Assembly (NCBI RefSeq): GCF_004310295.1
Contig: NZ_SISB01000013.1
Location: 59,101 to 123,100 of the forward strand
Direction of reading: 5' to 3'
Length of the DNA stretch: 64,000 nt
DNA from: Pseudomonas sp. BGI-2
GTDB lineage: Bacteria; Pseudomonadota; Gammaproteobacteria; Pseudomonadales; Pseudomonadaceae
The notes beneath the pieces were generated by a model. It made no database searches and had not been told where the DNA came from. It was given only the letters and a program-made list of their open reading frames with translations. Position numbers and translations under genes: made by a program. This document shows, one piece after another, positions 8,789 to 18,028 of the stretch. Numbering within the stretch: the first letter of the stretch is position 1; each line of letters begins with the position of its first letter.

Positions 8789-10900
8789 TTACCAATCGAC
8801 CGAGTAGCTCATGCTCAGCGTGCGGCCTTCGGCGTTGGCGTACGGCGCTCTGGCGTTGGCCTGGGTGAACAGGTTCTGGTACGTGCGGTTGGTCAGGTTG
8901 TACACGCCACCTTCAAGACGACCGACCGGCAGTTGCACGGAGCCGAGCAGGTCCACCAGCGTATAGCCTTCGATCTCGCGCCCGTTGTTGTCCTTGGCGG
9001 CGGCGTCGTAACTGGACAAATGCATGCCTTGCAGGCGCAGGGTGTAGTCGTCTTCGGTGTAGCCGACGAACAGTGTGGTCTTGGCCGGTGAGATGCGCGT
9101 AGCCGGCAGATCGATCCATTTGCCGTTCTGCTCGGTCTCGCCTTTGGCCCAGGCATAAGTGCCACCCACCGACCAGTGATCGGTCGCGCGGTAGGTCAGG
9201 CTGTTTTCGATGCCGCGAACTCGCTCTTTCTGGTTGATCAGGCGCAATACGCGATCATTGGCATCGTAGAACTGGGTCACGTCCGAGGTGTTTTCGTACA
9301 CGGTGACGTCGGCCTGCCACTGGTCCCAGTTACCGCGCCAACCCAGCTCGTAACTGTCGACCTTGATGGCCTGGGCGTTGAGACTCTGGATGTCGAAGGT
9401 GCTGCTGACATCGCGCATGAAGCGCTGGATATCCGGTAGCGAGAACCCCTGGCTGTAATTGGCGAAGACATCCTGGTTTTCACTCAGATGGTAGACCGCC
9501 CCCAGGTTATACAGCGTGGCATCGTATTTGAGGGTGTCGCCGGGCAGCGTTGCACGTATGCCGGTCTGGACGATCTGACCATAAGCGATGCTGTCGGAGA
9601 CGTCGCTTTCGATCCATTCACGGCGCACACCGCCACGCAAGGTCCAGTCACCGATGTCCCAGGACATCTGCCCGAACAGCGATTTGGTGGTGGTTTCGAT
9701 GTCCGGGCCCAGCTCGTAGGTGGTGCCGGTCTTGGTGTAGGTCAGGCCCTTGAGCCTGTATTGATCACCTCGTTGGCGGGAGCGCTCATTATCATAGTCG
9801 GCGCCCCAGACCAGATTACCCGTGGCACTCCCGATCGCCGGCAGCGGCGTGTCGATGGCCGCGCGCAGGCCGTAGACATCCTGCACACTGTTGTTGTCGG
9901 AGATCCCGGCCCTGCCTCGCGACAGGTCCGGAAAGAACAGTGCATCGGCGCGGCGCCAGTAGCTTTCCAGTTGCAGGCCCTGACCGTAGAAGTCTTTGTC
10001 GGTGTAGTTGAGGTTGACCGCCTGGTTATGCGTATAGGGTTGATCGTCGAGTTTCAGCCCTTTGACTGCCACGGCTTGCTGGCGGTTTGTCGGGTCTTTT
10101 GTGTAACCAGTGTCCTGCTGGTCCTTGTAGTCCTGCAGCGACAGGCTAAGTTTTTTGTCGGCATCCAGTTCGTAACCGAAACGACCTTGCAGGTCATAGG
10201 TTTCGGTATCCATGTTGCTGCCCTGGGAAGTGTCTTGAGGGATGCGGTTGCCGTTGCCATCGTACTGATCGTTACGCTGGGTCAGGTCGGCGGAGACGTA
10301 CCAGTCAAGGGCATCCTTGCGCCCCGTCGCACTCTGAAAGGCTTCGTAGGCGAAGCCTTTGCGGTTGAGGTTGTTGCCGCTGGTCAGACCCAGTTTGCTG
10401 CTGTAGGCAATGTCCTGGCCCTGATTGCGCTTGGTGATGATGTTGATGATGCCGCCCGAAGCACCGGCCCCGTAGATGCTGCTGGCGCCGGAGATCACTT
10501 CGATGCGTTCGATGCTGGCCGGGGCGATGCTGTTGAGCTGGCGGAAGTTGTCGCGCGTGGCGTTCTGCGATACGCCGTCGATCAACACCAGCATGTTGCG
10601 CCCGCGCAGGGTCTGACCGAAGTTGCTCATCCCGCCGCTGGACGGCGCAAGACCGGGGACCAATTGCCCGAGGATGTCGGAGACCCGGCGACCCGCGCCG
10701 CTCTGCTCACGGACCTGTTGTTCGTCGATAACCTGGACCGAGCCCGGAATCGAAGCAATGCTCGCTTCGCTGCGAGTAGCGGAGACGACGGTGGCTTGCA
10801 TGTTCAAGGTACCGGGTTGCTGCTCGGTATCCTCGGCCCAGGTCTGGGCGCTGAAGGTACCGAGCAGCGGGATCAGCAGGGAAAGCTTGGTTCGGATCAT
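8789..10900 (-). CDS. TonB-dependent siderophore receptor (IutA/RhtA-like)
   Basis: 703 residues. Signal peptide MIRTKLSLLIPLLGTFSAQTWA, then a plug domain (about 35-150) with ATVVSATRSE, MLVLIDGVSQN and ERIEVISGASSIYGAGASGG, then a 22-strand barrel ending in the terminal aromatic residue (YSVDW). The plug and barrel resemble carboxylate/hydroxamate siderophore receptors of the IutA/RhtA group; this is recognition from sequence, not an alignment. It is the third gene of an operon with a NIS synthetase and an MFS exporter (14-base gap), so it probably imports the siderophore made by that synthetase. Confidence 0.88.
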   Translation of the reverse strand: MIRTKLSLLIPLLGTFSAQTWAEDTEQQPGTLNMQATVVSATRSEASIASIPGSVQVIDEQQVREQSGAGRRVSDILGQLVPGLAPSSGGMSNFGQTLRGRNMLVLIDGVSQNATRDNFRQLNSIAPASIERIEVISGASSIYGAGASGGIINIITKRNQGQDIAYSSKLGLTSGNNLNRKGFAYEAFQSATGRKDALDWYVSADLTQRNDQYDGNGNRIPQDTSQGSNMDTETYDLQGRFGYELDADKKLSLSLQDYKDQQDTGYTKDPTNRQQAVAVKGLKLDDQPYTHNQAVNLNYTDKDFYGQGLQLESYWRRADALFFPDLSRGRAGISDNNSVQDVYGLRAAIDTPLPAIGSATGNLVWGADYDNERSRQRGDQYRLKGLTYTKTGTTYELGPDIETTTKSLFGQMSWDIGDWTLRGGVRREWIESDVSDSIAYGQIVQTGIRATLPGDTLKYDATLYNLGAVYHLSENQDVFANYSQGFSLPDIQRFMRDVSSTFDIQSLNAQAIKVDSYELGWRGNWDQWQADVTVYENTSDVTQFYDANDRVLRLINQKERVRGIENSLTYRATDHWSVGGTYAWAKGETEQNGKWIDLPATRISPAKTTLFVGYTEDDYTLRLQGMHLSSYDAAAKDNNGREIEGYTLVDLLGSVQLPVGRLEGGVYNLTNRTYQNLFTQANARAPYANAEGRTLSMSYSVDW

Positions 10901-10914
10901 GACGTGGTCTTTTT

Positions 10915-12126
10915 TTAGTTGTGATTAGTGTGGGGCGATAAGGTCGAGCGGTCAGGCGCGGAGTTGAACGAGCGCACCCAGCGGATCCCGATGGCGGCTA
11001 TGGCGTAGGTCAGCGCCACCAGCCAGAAACTGTGAGCCAGGCCAACCAGGCCCATGCCGATCCCGCCAAGGACGACACCGAGCAGAGCGCCAGCCTTTGC
11101 CGCGCTGTTGCCGAGGCCGAGCGCGAAGCCCTGCTGGTTTACGGAAATGGTGTTGGCGATCAGTGCATAGGCGACGGGCAGCAGGGCGCCTTGCCAGATG
11201 CCCCAGACGAGTCGACTGACGAGAAACCCCAGCCATTCGTTGGCCAATGCCGTGGCCGCCAGCGTCAGTGCACACAGCCAGGCCACGCCTTCGATGACGC
11301 GCAAGGTGTGGGCCGGCTGCCAGCGGTCGAACAGGCGTCCCCACAGCGGTGCGGAAATCGCCAGGGTCGCGGCGCTCGCCGCGTAGGTGGCGCCGATCAG
11401 CCAGCTTGGGGCATGCAGAATGTTCGCGACGTACAGCGCGTAGAACGACTGCGGCATCATCTTCGCGGCCTGAATCAACACGATCACCAACAGGATTCCA
11501 CCGAGCCAGCCTTTGGGCAGGGCAACCGGTTCAACCGCTTTTTTCTTCGAGGTCCGAGCCTTGTCGGCCGGCAGGAAAAAGCTCCCCAGTGCGCACAGCA
11601 GGCAAATCACCGTCGCGCCATAACAGAGCAGGGCAAACCCCGAGACGTCCATCAGCCAGCCACCCAACACTGGGCCGATCAAGGAGCCGACGGCGGTTGC
11701 CGATTGCAGGCGGGCCAGGGTGTGACCACGTCTTGAACTGTCGCAGCAGGCCAAGGCATAGGCTTGCGCGGCAGCGAGAAAACCGGCCAATGCGCCTTGC
11801 ATCACGCGAATACCCACCAGCAGCCACGGGTCGAGGGTAATGGCCGCCAACCCTTGGCACAGCGCGAGTGCCAGCAACGCCCGAACAATCATCGGTTTGT
11901 GTCCGGTGCGATCTCCCAACCGGCCCCACATGGGAGTCAGGAGCATGGCCGCCAGCATCGGACCGGCATAGACCATCGCCGATAGCAGCGCGGTGTAGCC
12001 GGCGCCTTCCGGCCCGAGCAGATGCTGGATCTGCAAGGGCCAGAACGGGCCGCTCATTTCCATTGCGCCCATGGAGACAAACTGAATGACGATCAGCAGT
12101 CGCAAGGCGCGACCGTCAGCGAGCAT
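10915..12126 (-). CDS. MFS transporter, probable siderophore exporter
   Basis: 403 residues with about 12 hydrophobic helices. The MFS signature loop between helices 2 and 3 is visible (MWGRLGDRTGHKP, about 66-78), with a repeat in the second half (LWGRLFDRW). The start overlaps the end of the upstream NIS synthetase by 11 bases, indicating translational coupling, and the receptor gene follows after 14 bases. Linkage makes export of the siderophore across the inner membrane the likely role, as for LbtB-type MFS proteins; substrate specificity is inferred from context only. Confidence 0.85.
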   Translation of the reverse strand: MLADGRALRLLIVIQFVSMGAMEMSGPFWPLQIQHLLGPEGAGYTALLSAMVYAGPMLAAMLLTPMWGRLGDRTGHKPMIVRALLALALCQGLAAITLDPWLLVGIRVMQGALAGFLAAAQAYALACCDSSRRGHTLARLQSATAVGSLIGPVLGGWLMDVSGFALLCYGATVICLLCALGSFFLPADKARTSKKKAVEPVALPKGWLGGILLVIVLIQAAKMMPQSFYALYVANILHAPSWLIGATYAASAATLAISAPLWGRLFDRWQPAHTLRVIEGVAWLCALTLAATALANEWLGFLVSRLVWGIWQGALLPVAYALIANTISVNQQGFALGLGNSAAKAGALLGVVLGGIGMGLVGLAHSFWLVALTYAIAAIGIRWVRSFNSAPDRSTLSPHTNHN

Positions 12127-14041
12127 GGGCGTTTGGTCGCAGCGGGTTACTCAGGCGTCCGACGATGTCGGCATGACTGTCGAGCAAGCGCATGCGCATG
12201 AACGATTTGGCGGGCCAATCCTGTTCCAGCAAGGCCTGGCGCTCGCTTTCCCAACGTGCTGGTTCAACGCGCTCGCGCAAGGTCTCGAAGCACTGTGCAA
12301 CGTGCGATGCCAATTTCTCCCAAAGGATAGTTTCCGGCACATTCCAGTGGCGGGCACAGAGCAAAGTCAGCTCACCGAGGTGGCACATGAAGGTGGTGTG
12401 CAGAAGCTTGTCGCGGACAAATCCGGAATCGTCATACAGGGTCATTTTCGGATCGTGCAACTGGATATCCAGACCTTTGGCGTGCAGGGTTTTACGATCG
12501 ATACGAACATCGCCGAAATCACGCAATAGCAGCCGATTCAACTGCCCGTCAGCGCCCATCACCATGAAACTGTTTTGCTGATGCGCTTCGAACGCCACGC
12601 CATACATCAGGTAAATGCCCAACAGACTCGGTACGGCAATCGACAGGTAATCATCGAAGAACGCCAGCATGGCCTCGCTGTTGTCACTGCCCTGAGCCAG
12701 TTTTACCCAATCACGCAGCAGCGGTTGTTCGAATTCGTTGACGGCGAACAGGCTGCCGACCGGCACCGCCAACTCGCCTTCTTGCAGGAGGGTAAGCGGG
12801 TTGTCGCGATACAGCACGGCAGCATGCCGGGAGCGCTCGTCATCGGCCGGTAGTGGTGCGTAGTGCACGCCGATGCGCTCGGGAACGATGTTCAGCAGAC
12901 GCTGAATCTGCGGCTCCTGATCGAGAATATTCAATATCAGTTGGCTGATGCGCGGCCCCATCCGGGCGGAGCGCGGCGACACGGTGCGCTGCACGCTGGT
13001 CAGTCGCAGAGCCACCGGCAGTTTGACCATCGGCGCCACGCGACTGGCCTCCGGCAGGACCGTGCGGAAGGACATGGTCGGGTGGCCGGTAAAAGCCACG
13101 ATGTCAGTGACGATCAGCAGGTTGTCGGCGATCTCGTTGGCGAACGAGTGCGGCAGCTCTTCATGGGCTTGCCATGGGTGCGACGGGAGCGGGAGGTAGT
13201 CCTTTGCTTCCAGACCCAACTGCTGCAAGTGGCGTTGCAATTGCTCGGCGGCCTGTGGGAAGTGACCTTGCCACCAGTCCCAGTAATCGGTAGTGCCAGC
13301 CAGCGCTTCGACGTGTGCGTACTGGCGGTGCAGGGCGCACAGGACAATCGGAAAACTCGCTTCGAATTCTGGCGAGAAAGCGATGACCTGAGCCGCGCTC
13401 AAGCCCAGTTTGGTCTTGTAGTTCGGGTGCCACGGATGGCCGAGAGTGCCCCACTGTTCGAGCAATGACGTCGGGTTCTGGTGGCTGGGGCCGGCTTTGA
13501 GCCAAGCGAGCAGATTGTCGTCGTACTCGGTATCGATCTGCTCTCTCAGGCGCTCGGTCCATCCGTGGTGAAACGCCAGGCACAGGGTGTCGTTGCTGAA
13601 GCTGTCATCCAGCTCCTTGGCCAGACGTTCCAGTACCTGCGGGGAGGCTGGCGGGTTGAGCTGAGTGCTGAGGTGAGCGAGCAGTTCGCTGGGCAACTGG
13701 ATTTTTTGGGGCAGTCTGTCGGGGGTGTGCAGGACGATGCTGCCGCGTACGTCCCAGCTGTTCATTCTGCCGCCGGACAAGTGCTCGAAGCAAAGGTGCG
13801 CGCCATCGCCAAGTGGCAGCCAGCAACGGCTATTGTCGTCGTATTCGCAAGCGTCGGGGTTGATCAGACCTTCACGAAACAGCGCCTGGATCAGGCGTTG
13901 GAAGCAGCGCTGGGCGGCGGGCTCCAGCGCATTGCTCAAATGATCGAGGGTGATGCGGTGGGACTGGAAAGCCTGTGTGCCGAGGGCTTCGCTCCAGTGA
14001 GCGAGCAATTGCTGCTGTTTTTGCGTGTAGGCGCGCATCAA
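12116..14041 (-). CDS. IucA/IucC-family (NIS) siderophore synthetase
   Basis: 641 residues, full length for a NIS synthetase. Characteristic motifs: PLPSHPWQ (about 275-282), FTGHPTMSFRTVLPE, the AFEAHQQN segment and RDFGDVRID in the C-terminal half, which form the ATP/carboxylate adenylation site and the FhuF-like domain. Such enzymes join citrate or a similar acid to an amine or alcohol using ATP. It is the first gene of the operon and sits behind a Fur-like site. It is the only synthetase in the cluster, so one enzyme would have to make both amide bonds, as in rhizoferrin-type synthesis (inference). ATG 14041 is chosen; ATG 14038 is equally possible. Confidence 0.88.
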   Translation of the reverse strand: MMRAYTQKQQQLLAHWSEALGTQAFQSHRITLDHLSNALEPAAQRCFQRLIQALFREGLINPDACEYDDNSRCWLPLGDGAHLCFEHLSGGRMNSWDVRGSIVLHTPDRLPQKIQLPSELLAHLSTQLNPPASPQVLERLAKELDDSFSNDTLCLAFHHGWTERLREQIDTEYDDNLLAWLKAGPSHQNPTSLLEQWGTLGHPWHPNYKTKLGLSAAQVIAFSPEFEASFPIVLCALHRQYAHVEALAGTTDYWDWWQGHFPQAAEQLQRHLQQLGLEAKDYLPLPSHPWQAHEELPHSFANEIADNLLIVTDIVAFTGHPTMSFRTVLPEASRVAPMVKLPVALRLTSVQRTVSPRSARMGPRISQLILNILDQEPQIQRLLNIVPERIGVHYAPLPADDERSRHAAVLYRDNPLTLLQEGELAVPVGSLFAVNEFEQPLLRDWVKLAQGSDNSEAMLAFFDDYLSIAVPSLLGIYLMYGVAFEAHQQNSFMVMGADGQLNRLLLRDFGDVRIDRKTLHAKGLDIQLHDPKMTLYDDSGFVRDKLLHTTFMCHLGELTLLCARHWNVPETILWEKLASHVAQCFETLRERVEPARWESERQALLEQDWPAKSFMRMRLLDSHADIVGRLSNPLRPNAHAR

Positions 14042-14107
14042 GCCCGACTCCGTCTGGACAATGGGTTAGCTGAAAGCGCGCAGAGAATACCTCGTTGAAA
14101 AAATAAT

Positions 14108-14126
14108 GCAAATGATAGTGGTTCAT
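14108..14126 (-). promoter_or_regulatory. Fur-box-like site upstream of the siderophore operon
   Basis: The 19 bases GCAAATGATAGTGGTTCAT match the 19-base Fur consensus GATAATGATAATCATTATC at 11 positions by direct count, including the AATGATA core. It lies about 70-85 bases upstream of the synthetase ATG on the minus strand, inside an AT-rich stretch. Iron-repressed expression of the operon is the expected consequence. Confidence 0.5.
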
Positions 14127-14149
14127 ATTTACAGTATGAGAAACGTCCT

Positions 14150-15079
14150 TCAGATTCTGGCCTGGGGCTTGCCCAAGACGATGTAGTGCTCACCTACTTT
14201 CTGCGCATAGCGCTCCACGACGTGCTGACACAACGCAACAATCTCCTCGACCCATTCCACGCCAACCCGCCACGACACCACCACCTGCAAATTCGGCGGC
14301 CGCTGATCGATGGCCAGCAACGTCAATTCCCCTCGCGCCAATTCTTCGGCCACCAGCACCGGCGGTAACGCGCCAATGCCAAATCCGTCCCTCAGCAAAC
14401 GGGTAATCGCCGACACCGAGTTCACGCAGTTGAGCCGCGGCGCCATGACCCCGCTGGCCTGCATCAGGCTCAAGATGTCCTGATGAGGGTGGGAGTTTTT
14501 CGAATAGGTGATGATCCGCTCCCGCGCCAGATCGGCGACACCTGAATACTCGCGGTTGTAGATGGAATTGCTGGCCACGATCCAGCCCATCGGATGACTG
14601 GCGAGCTCCAGGCTGCGCACGCTTTCCTGGCGCAGCAGGTCGGTTTGCAGGATCAAATCGAGAAAGCCTTTTTGCAGCTGATCGCAGAGGTTGAGCGCGG
14701 TATCGGCCACCAACTCGATTTCCACCAGCGGGTAGTGATCCATCATCTGCGCCACCAACGGGCTGAGCCAGGTGTGGATCACGGTGTCCATGACGCCAAT
14801 CCTGACCCGCCCGGCCTTGCTCGAACGGGTCTCGATCGACTGCTTGAGCGCCTGCATCGTGTCCATCATCTGCTCGGCATATTCGAGCACTTTCAAGCCT
14901 TCGGGTGTCAGGCTCACGCCGCGAGAATCGCGCAGAAACAGCTTCACCCCGAGCTCACTTTCAAGCACGGCAATGCGGCTGGAAATCGATGCCTGGGTGG
15001 TGAAGAGCTTGTCTGCCGTCAGGCGGAAACTCTTGAGTCGGGCGACCCAGACAAAGGTCTCGAGAAACTTCAGGTTCAT
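14150..15079 (-). CDS. LysR-family transcriptional regulator
   Basis: 309 residues. N-terminal winged helix-turn-helix (MNLKFLETFVWVARLKSFRL, then TTQASISSRIAVLESELGVKLF) and a C-terminal periplasmic-binding-like effector domain. It is divergent from the MFS-pxpABC operon with 147 bases between the starts, the standard arrangement for a LysR regulator controlling its neighbour. The effector is plausibly 5-oxoproline (inference from context). It also lies close to the siderophore operon, but tail to head and on the far side of the Fur-like site. Confidence 0.88.
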   Translation of the reverse strand: MNLKFLETFVWVARLKSFRLTADKLFTTQASISSRIAVLESELGVKLFLRDSRGVSLTPEGLKVLEYAEQMMDTMQALKQSIETRSSKAGRVRIGVMDTVIHTWLSPLVAQMMDHYPLVEIELVADTALNLCDQLQKGFLDLILQTDLLRQESVRSLELASHPMGWIVASNSIYNREYSGVADLARERIITYSKNSHPHQDILSLMQASGVMAPRLNCVNSVSAITRLLRDGFGIGALPPVLVAEELARGELTLLAIDQRPPNLQVVVSWRVGVEWVEEIVALCQHVVERYAQKVGEHYIVLGKPQARI

Positions 15080-15120
15080 GGGATCAACTTTTTCTTATGC
15101 CTTGGCCGGGTTTTTATTAG

Positions 15121-15147
15121 TTGGACGCAGCAGGGCCAAGCGTCCAA
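15121..15147. promoter_or_regulatory. Perfect 8-bp dyad in the LysR/MFS intergenic region
   Basis: TTGGACGC and GCGTCCAA are separated by 11 bases, in the divergent gap between the LysR gene and the MFS transporter gene, 41 bases from the LysR start. It is a candidate operator for the LysR protein, although the arms are longer than a minimal T-N11-A box. Confidence 0.45.
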
Positions 15148-15226
15148 AAATCGACGCATCCGGTTCCCACGATAGGCGTCGTCGGGGCTCAGAACAATAC
15201 CAATAAAATTTGCACGGAGACTTGCC

Positions 15227-16513
15227 ATGAGTGCGCCCGACACCCTCGACATCCCCAAAGCGACGGCTCGCCCGGGACCTTTCGACTGGTACCGAAACAT
15301 CAATCAGCAGGAGCGTCGCACGTTCTGGAGCTGCAAGATCGGCTATGGCCTGGACGGCATGGACACCCAGATGCTCAGCTTCGTGGTGCCGACCCTGATT
15401 GCCATGTGGGGCATCACCACCGGCGAGGCAGGGCTGATTCACACCAGCACCCTGATCGCCTCGGCCATCGGCGGTTGGGTGGCGGGGATTCTCTCCGACC
15501 GCATCGGTCGCGTACGTACCCTGCAACTGACTGTTCTGTGGTTTGCCTTCTTCACCTTCCTTTGCGGTTTCGCCCAGAACTACGAGCAACTACTGATCAG
15601 TCGCACCCTGATGGGCTTCGGTTTCGGTGGCGAATGGACCGCCGGCGCCGTGCTGATGGGTGAAGTGATTCGTGCCAAGGACCGCGGCAAGGCCGTGGGC
15701 ATGGTGCAATCCGGCTGGGCGCTGGGATGGGGGGTGACGGCGATCTTGTATGCGCTGCTGTTCTCGGTGCTGCCGCCGGAAGACGCTTGGCGCGCGCTGT
15801 TCATCCTTGGCATCGTGCCGGCGATTTTTGTGATCTTCGTCCGCCGTTTGGTCAAAGACCCGGAAATCTACCGCGAAGCCAAGGCCAAACAGGAGCCCGG
15901 CAACGCAGCGAAGTTTTACGAGATCTTCGCCCCCGGCATCCTGTTCACCACGATTCGCGCTTCGGTGCTGACCACTGGCGCACTGGGCGGTTACTACGCG
16001 ATCACGTCCTGGTTGCCGACTTTTCTGAAAAACGAGCGCGGTTTGAGCGTACTCGGCACAGGCGGTTATCTGGCGATGGTGATCGTCGGTTCCTACGTCG
16101 GCTACGTCATCAGCGCGTATTTGACTGACATCCTTGGCCGTAAAAAGAACTTCATCCTGTTCGCCGTGGGCTCGTTCACCATCGTGCTGCTCTACACCCA
16201 ATTGCCGGTCAGTAACGGCGTGATGCTGTGGCTGGGCTTCCCGCTGGGCTTCTTCGCTTCGGGGATTTTCAGTGGCATGGGCGCGTTTTTGACCGAGCTG
16301 TTTCCGACGCGGATTCGCGGTTCGGGGCAAGGCTTTTGCTACAACATCGGTCGGGCGCTGGCGGCATTGTTCCCGCTGCTGATCGGTTTGCTGAGCCAGA
16401 CGGTGCCACTGAGCGTAGGCATCGGGGCGTTTGCGGCAGTTTCCTACGGGGTGGTGATTCTTGCGGCCCTGAGCCTGCCGGAAACCCGTGGCAAGCAACT
16501 TGAAGCCGAGTAG
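15227..16513 (+). CDS. MFS transporter, candidate 5-oxoproline/carboxylate importer
   Basis: 428 residues, about 12 transmembrane helices. Features of the aromatic-acid/sugar-type MFS branch: a cytoplasmic N-terminus, LDGMDTQML at helix 1, GILSDRIGRVR (loop 2-3), RTLMGFGFGGEW at helix 4 and a second-half DILGRKK loop. The gene lies 61 bases upstream of pxpA and opposite a LysR gene, so I infer that it brings in the substrate of PxpABC or a related organic acid. Confidence 0.85.
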   Translation: MSAPDTLDIPKATARPGPFDWYRNINQQERRTFWSCKIGYGLDGMDTQMLSFVVPTLIAMWGITTGEAGLIHTSTLIASAIGGWVAGILSDRIGRVRTLQLTVLWFAFFTFLCGFAQNYEQLLISRTLMGFGFGGEWTAGAVLMGEVIRAKDRGKAVGMVQSGWALGWGVTAILYALLFSVLPPEDAWRALFILGIVPAIFVIFVRRLVKDPEIYREAKAKQEPGNAAKFYEIFAPGILFTTIRASVLTTGALGGYYAITSWLPTFLKNERGLSVLGTGGYLAMVIVGSYVGYVISAYLTDILGRKKNFILFAVGSFTIVLLYTQLPVSNGVMLWLGFPLGFFASGIFSGMGAFLTELFPTRIRGSGQGFCYNIGRALAALFPLLIGLLSQTVPLSVGIGAFAAVSYGVVILAALSLPETRGKQLEAE

Positions 16514-16574
16514 CTGATAATCTGCGGGCAAATGCCTACAGCTAAAAAGAATCAAACCTACAGGAGTGTTCACC

Positions 16575-17327
16575 GTGAGCCGCCTGCTATTGAACTGCGA
16601 CATCGGCGAGAGTTTCGGTAACTGGACCATGGGTCTGGACGCCGAGGTCATGCCCTTCATCGATTGCGCCAACATCGCCTGCGGCTTCCATGCCGGCGAC
16701 CCGAGCATCATGCGCAAGACCGTCAGCCTGGCCCTGAGCAACGGCGTACTGATCGGCGCACATCCTGCGTATCAGGATCTGGTCGGCTTCGGTCGCCGCT
16801 CCATGGCCTACACCGCCCAGGAACTTCAGGACATTCTGCATTACCAGATCGGCGCCCTCGACGGCATTTGCCGGGCCCAGGGCGGGCGCGTCAGTTACGT
16901 CAAACCCCACGGCGCGATGTACAACGACATGATGGCCAACCCGGCGCAATTGCGCGCGGTGCTTCAGGCTGTGGCAGCGTATGACCGGACCCTGCCGCTG
17001 ATGCTGATGGCCACTCGCGACAACAGCGCCGCGCAGCAACTGGGTGATGAATACGGCGTGACCTTGTGGTTCGAAGCCTTCGCCGATCGCGCCTACGACA
17101 GCGCCGGGATGCTGGTTTCACGGCAACTGCCGGGGGCGGTGCACCACGATCCCGAGCGAATTATCGAGCAAGCGCTGACCATCGCCCGTAGCGACAACCT
17201 CACCGCCAGCGACGGCAGCGCCTTGCATTTACAGGCCAACACCCTTTGCGTCCACGGAGACAACGCCAGTTCGGTGGCGGCCGTGCGCCGGATTCGCGAA
17301 GCACTTGATCAGCAGAGCGCACCATGA
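16575..17327 (+). CDS. pxpA: 5-oxoprolinase subunit A (LamB/YcsF family)
   Basis: 250 residues from GTG 16575 ([13 protein letters not shown]). An AGGAG ribosome-binding site at 16562-16566 sits 8 bases upstream of it, which is why this start was preferred over the GTG at 16566. Family features: NCDIGES near the N-terminus, [16 protein letters not shown] and [10 protein letters not shown]. With PxpB and PxpC it hydrolyses 5-oxoproline to glutamate using ATP. The stop overlaps the pxpB start by 4 bases. Confidence 0.92.
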   Translation: MSRLLLNCDIGESFGNWTMGLDAEVMPFIDCANIACGFHAGDPSIMRKTVSLALSNGVLIGAHPAYQDLVGFGRRSMAYTAQELQDILHYQIGALDGICRAQGGRVSYVKPHGAMYNDMMANPAQLRAVLQAVAAYDRTLPLMLMATRDNSAAQQLGDEYGVTLWFEAFADRAYDSAGMLVSRQLPGAVHHDPERIIEQALTIARSDNLTASDGSALHLQANTLCVHGDNASSVAAVRRIREALDQQSAP

Positions 17328-18028
17328 AACCGCGGGTTGAGGTGGTGGCGCTGGATTGTCTGATGGTGCGGATGTTCGATGAAATTGCCGAGGCCAACAT
17401 GCCGTGGATGCTGGCGGCCAGCGAAAACCTGCGTGCTGTATTCGCAGGGCATCTGATTGATCTGGTGCCGTCCTATACGACGTTGATGGTGCATTACGAT
17501 CTGACCGCGTTGAGTCCGGCTCAGGCCCGGGAACTGATCGCCGAAGCGCTGATCGACCTGTCGCCCAACGCGAGCAGCAGCGGCCGATGCCATGTGCTGC
17601 CGGTCTGGTATGACTTGAGCGTCGGTCCGGAGTTGAGCCTGTTGTCTCAGCGTAGCGGGCTGTCGGTGGAGGAGGTGATCCGTCGCCACAGCGAGCGTGA
17701 ATATCAGGTGTTCGCTTTGGGCTTCGCCCCGGGGTTTGCCTTCATGGGGCTGGTGGAGGAAGTACTCGCTGCGCCGCGCCTGAATACGCCGCGCAAAAAA
17801 GTTGCCGCCGGCAGTGTCGGCATCGCCGAGCGGCAAACCGCCGCCTACCCGGTGGTTTCCCCCGGCGGCTGGAACCTGATCGGCCGCACGCCGGCCAAAC
17901 TGTTCGACCGCGAACGCGACGGCTACAGCCTGATGCAACCGGGTGACACTGTGCGCTTCGAAGCGGTCAGTCATGCCGAGTTCATCAACCTGGGCGGTGA
18001 CGACACGCCATTGGAGGCCCAGGCATGA
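17324..18028 (+). CDS. pxpB: 5-oxoprolinase subunit B (KipI/allophanate hydrolase subunit 1 family)
   Basis: 234 residues. The cyclophilin-like AHS1 fold is indicated by the conserved [12 protein letters not shown] segment, [16 protein letters not shown] and [12 protein letters not shown] near the C-terminus. ATGA overlaps on both sides (with pxpA at 17324 and pxpC at 18025) show tight translational coupling, fitting stoichiometric subunits of one enzyme complex. Confidence 0.92.
   Translation: MKPRVEVVALDCLMVRMFDEIAEANMPWMLAASENLRAVFAGHLIDLVPSYTTLMVHYDLTALSPAQARELIAEALIDLSPNASSSGRCHVLPVWYDLSVGPELSLLSQRSGLSVEEVIRRHSEREYQVFALGFAPGFAFMGLVEEVLAAPRLNTPRKKVAAGSVGIAERQTAAYPVVSPGGWNLIGRTPAKLFDRERDGYSLMQPGDTVRFEAVSHAEFINLGGDDTPLEAQA

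Noticed and set aside
9488..10918. 476-codon ORF on the plus strand
   Set aside because: Antisense to the TonB-dependent receptor, which has signal, plug and barrel motifs.
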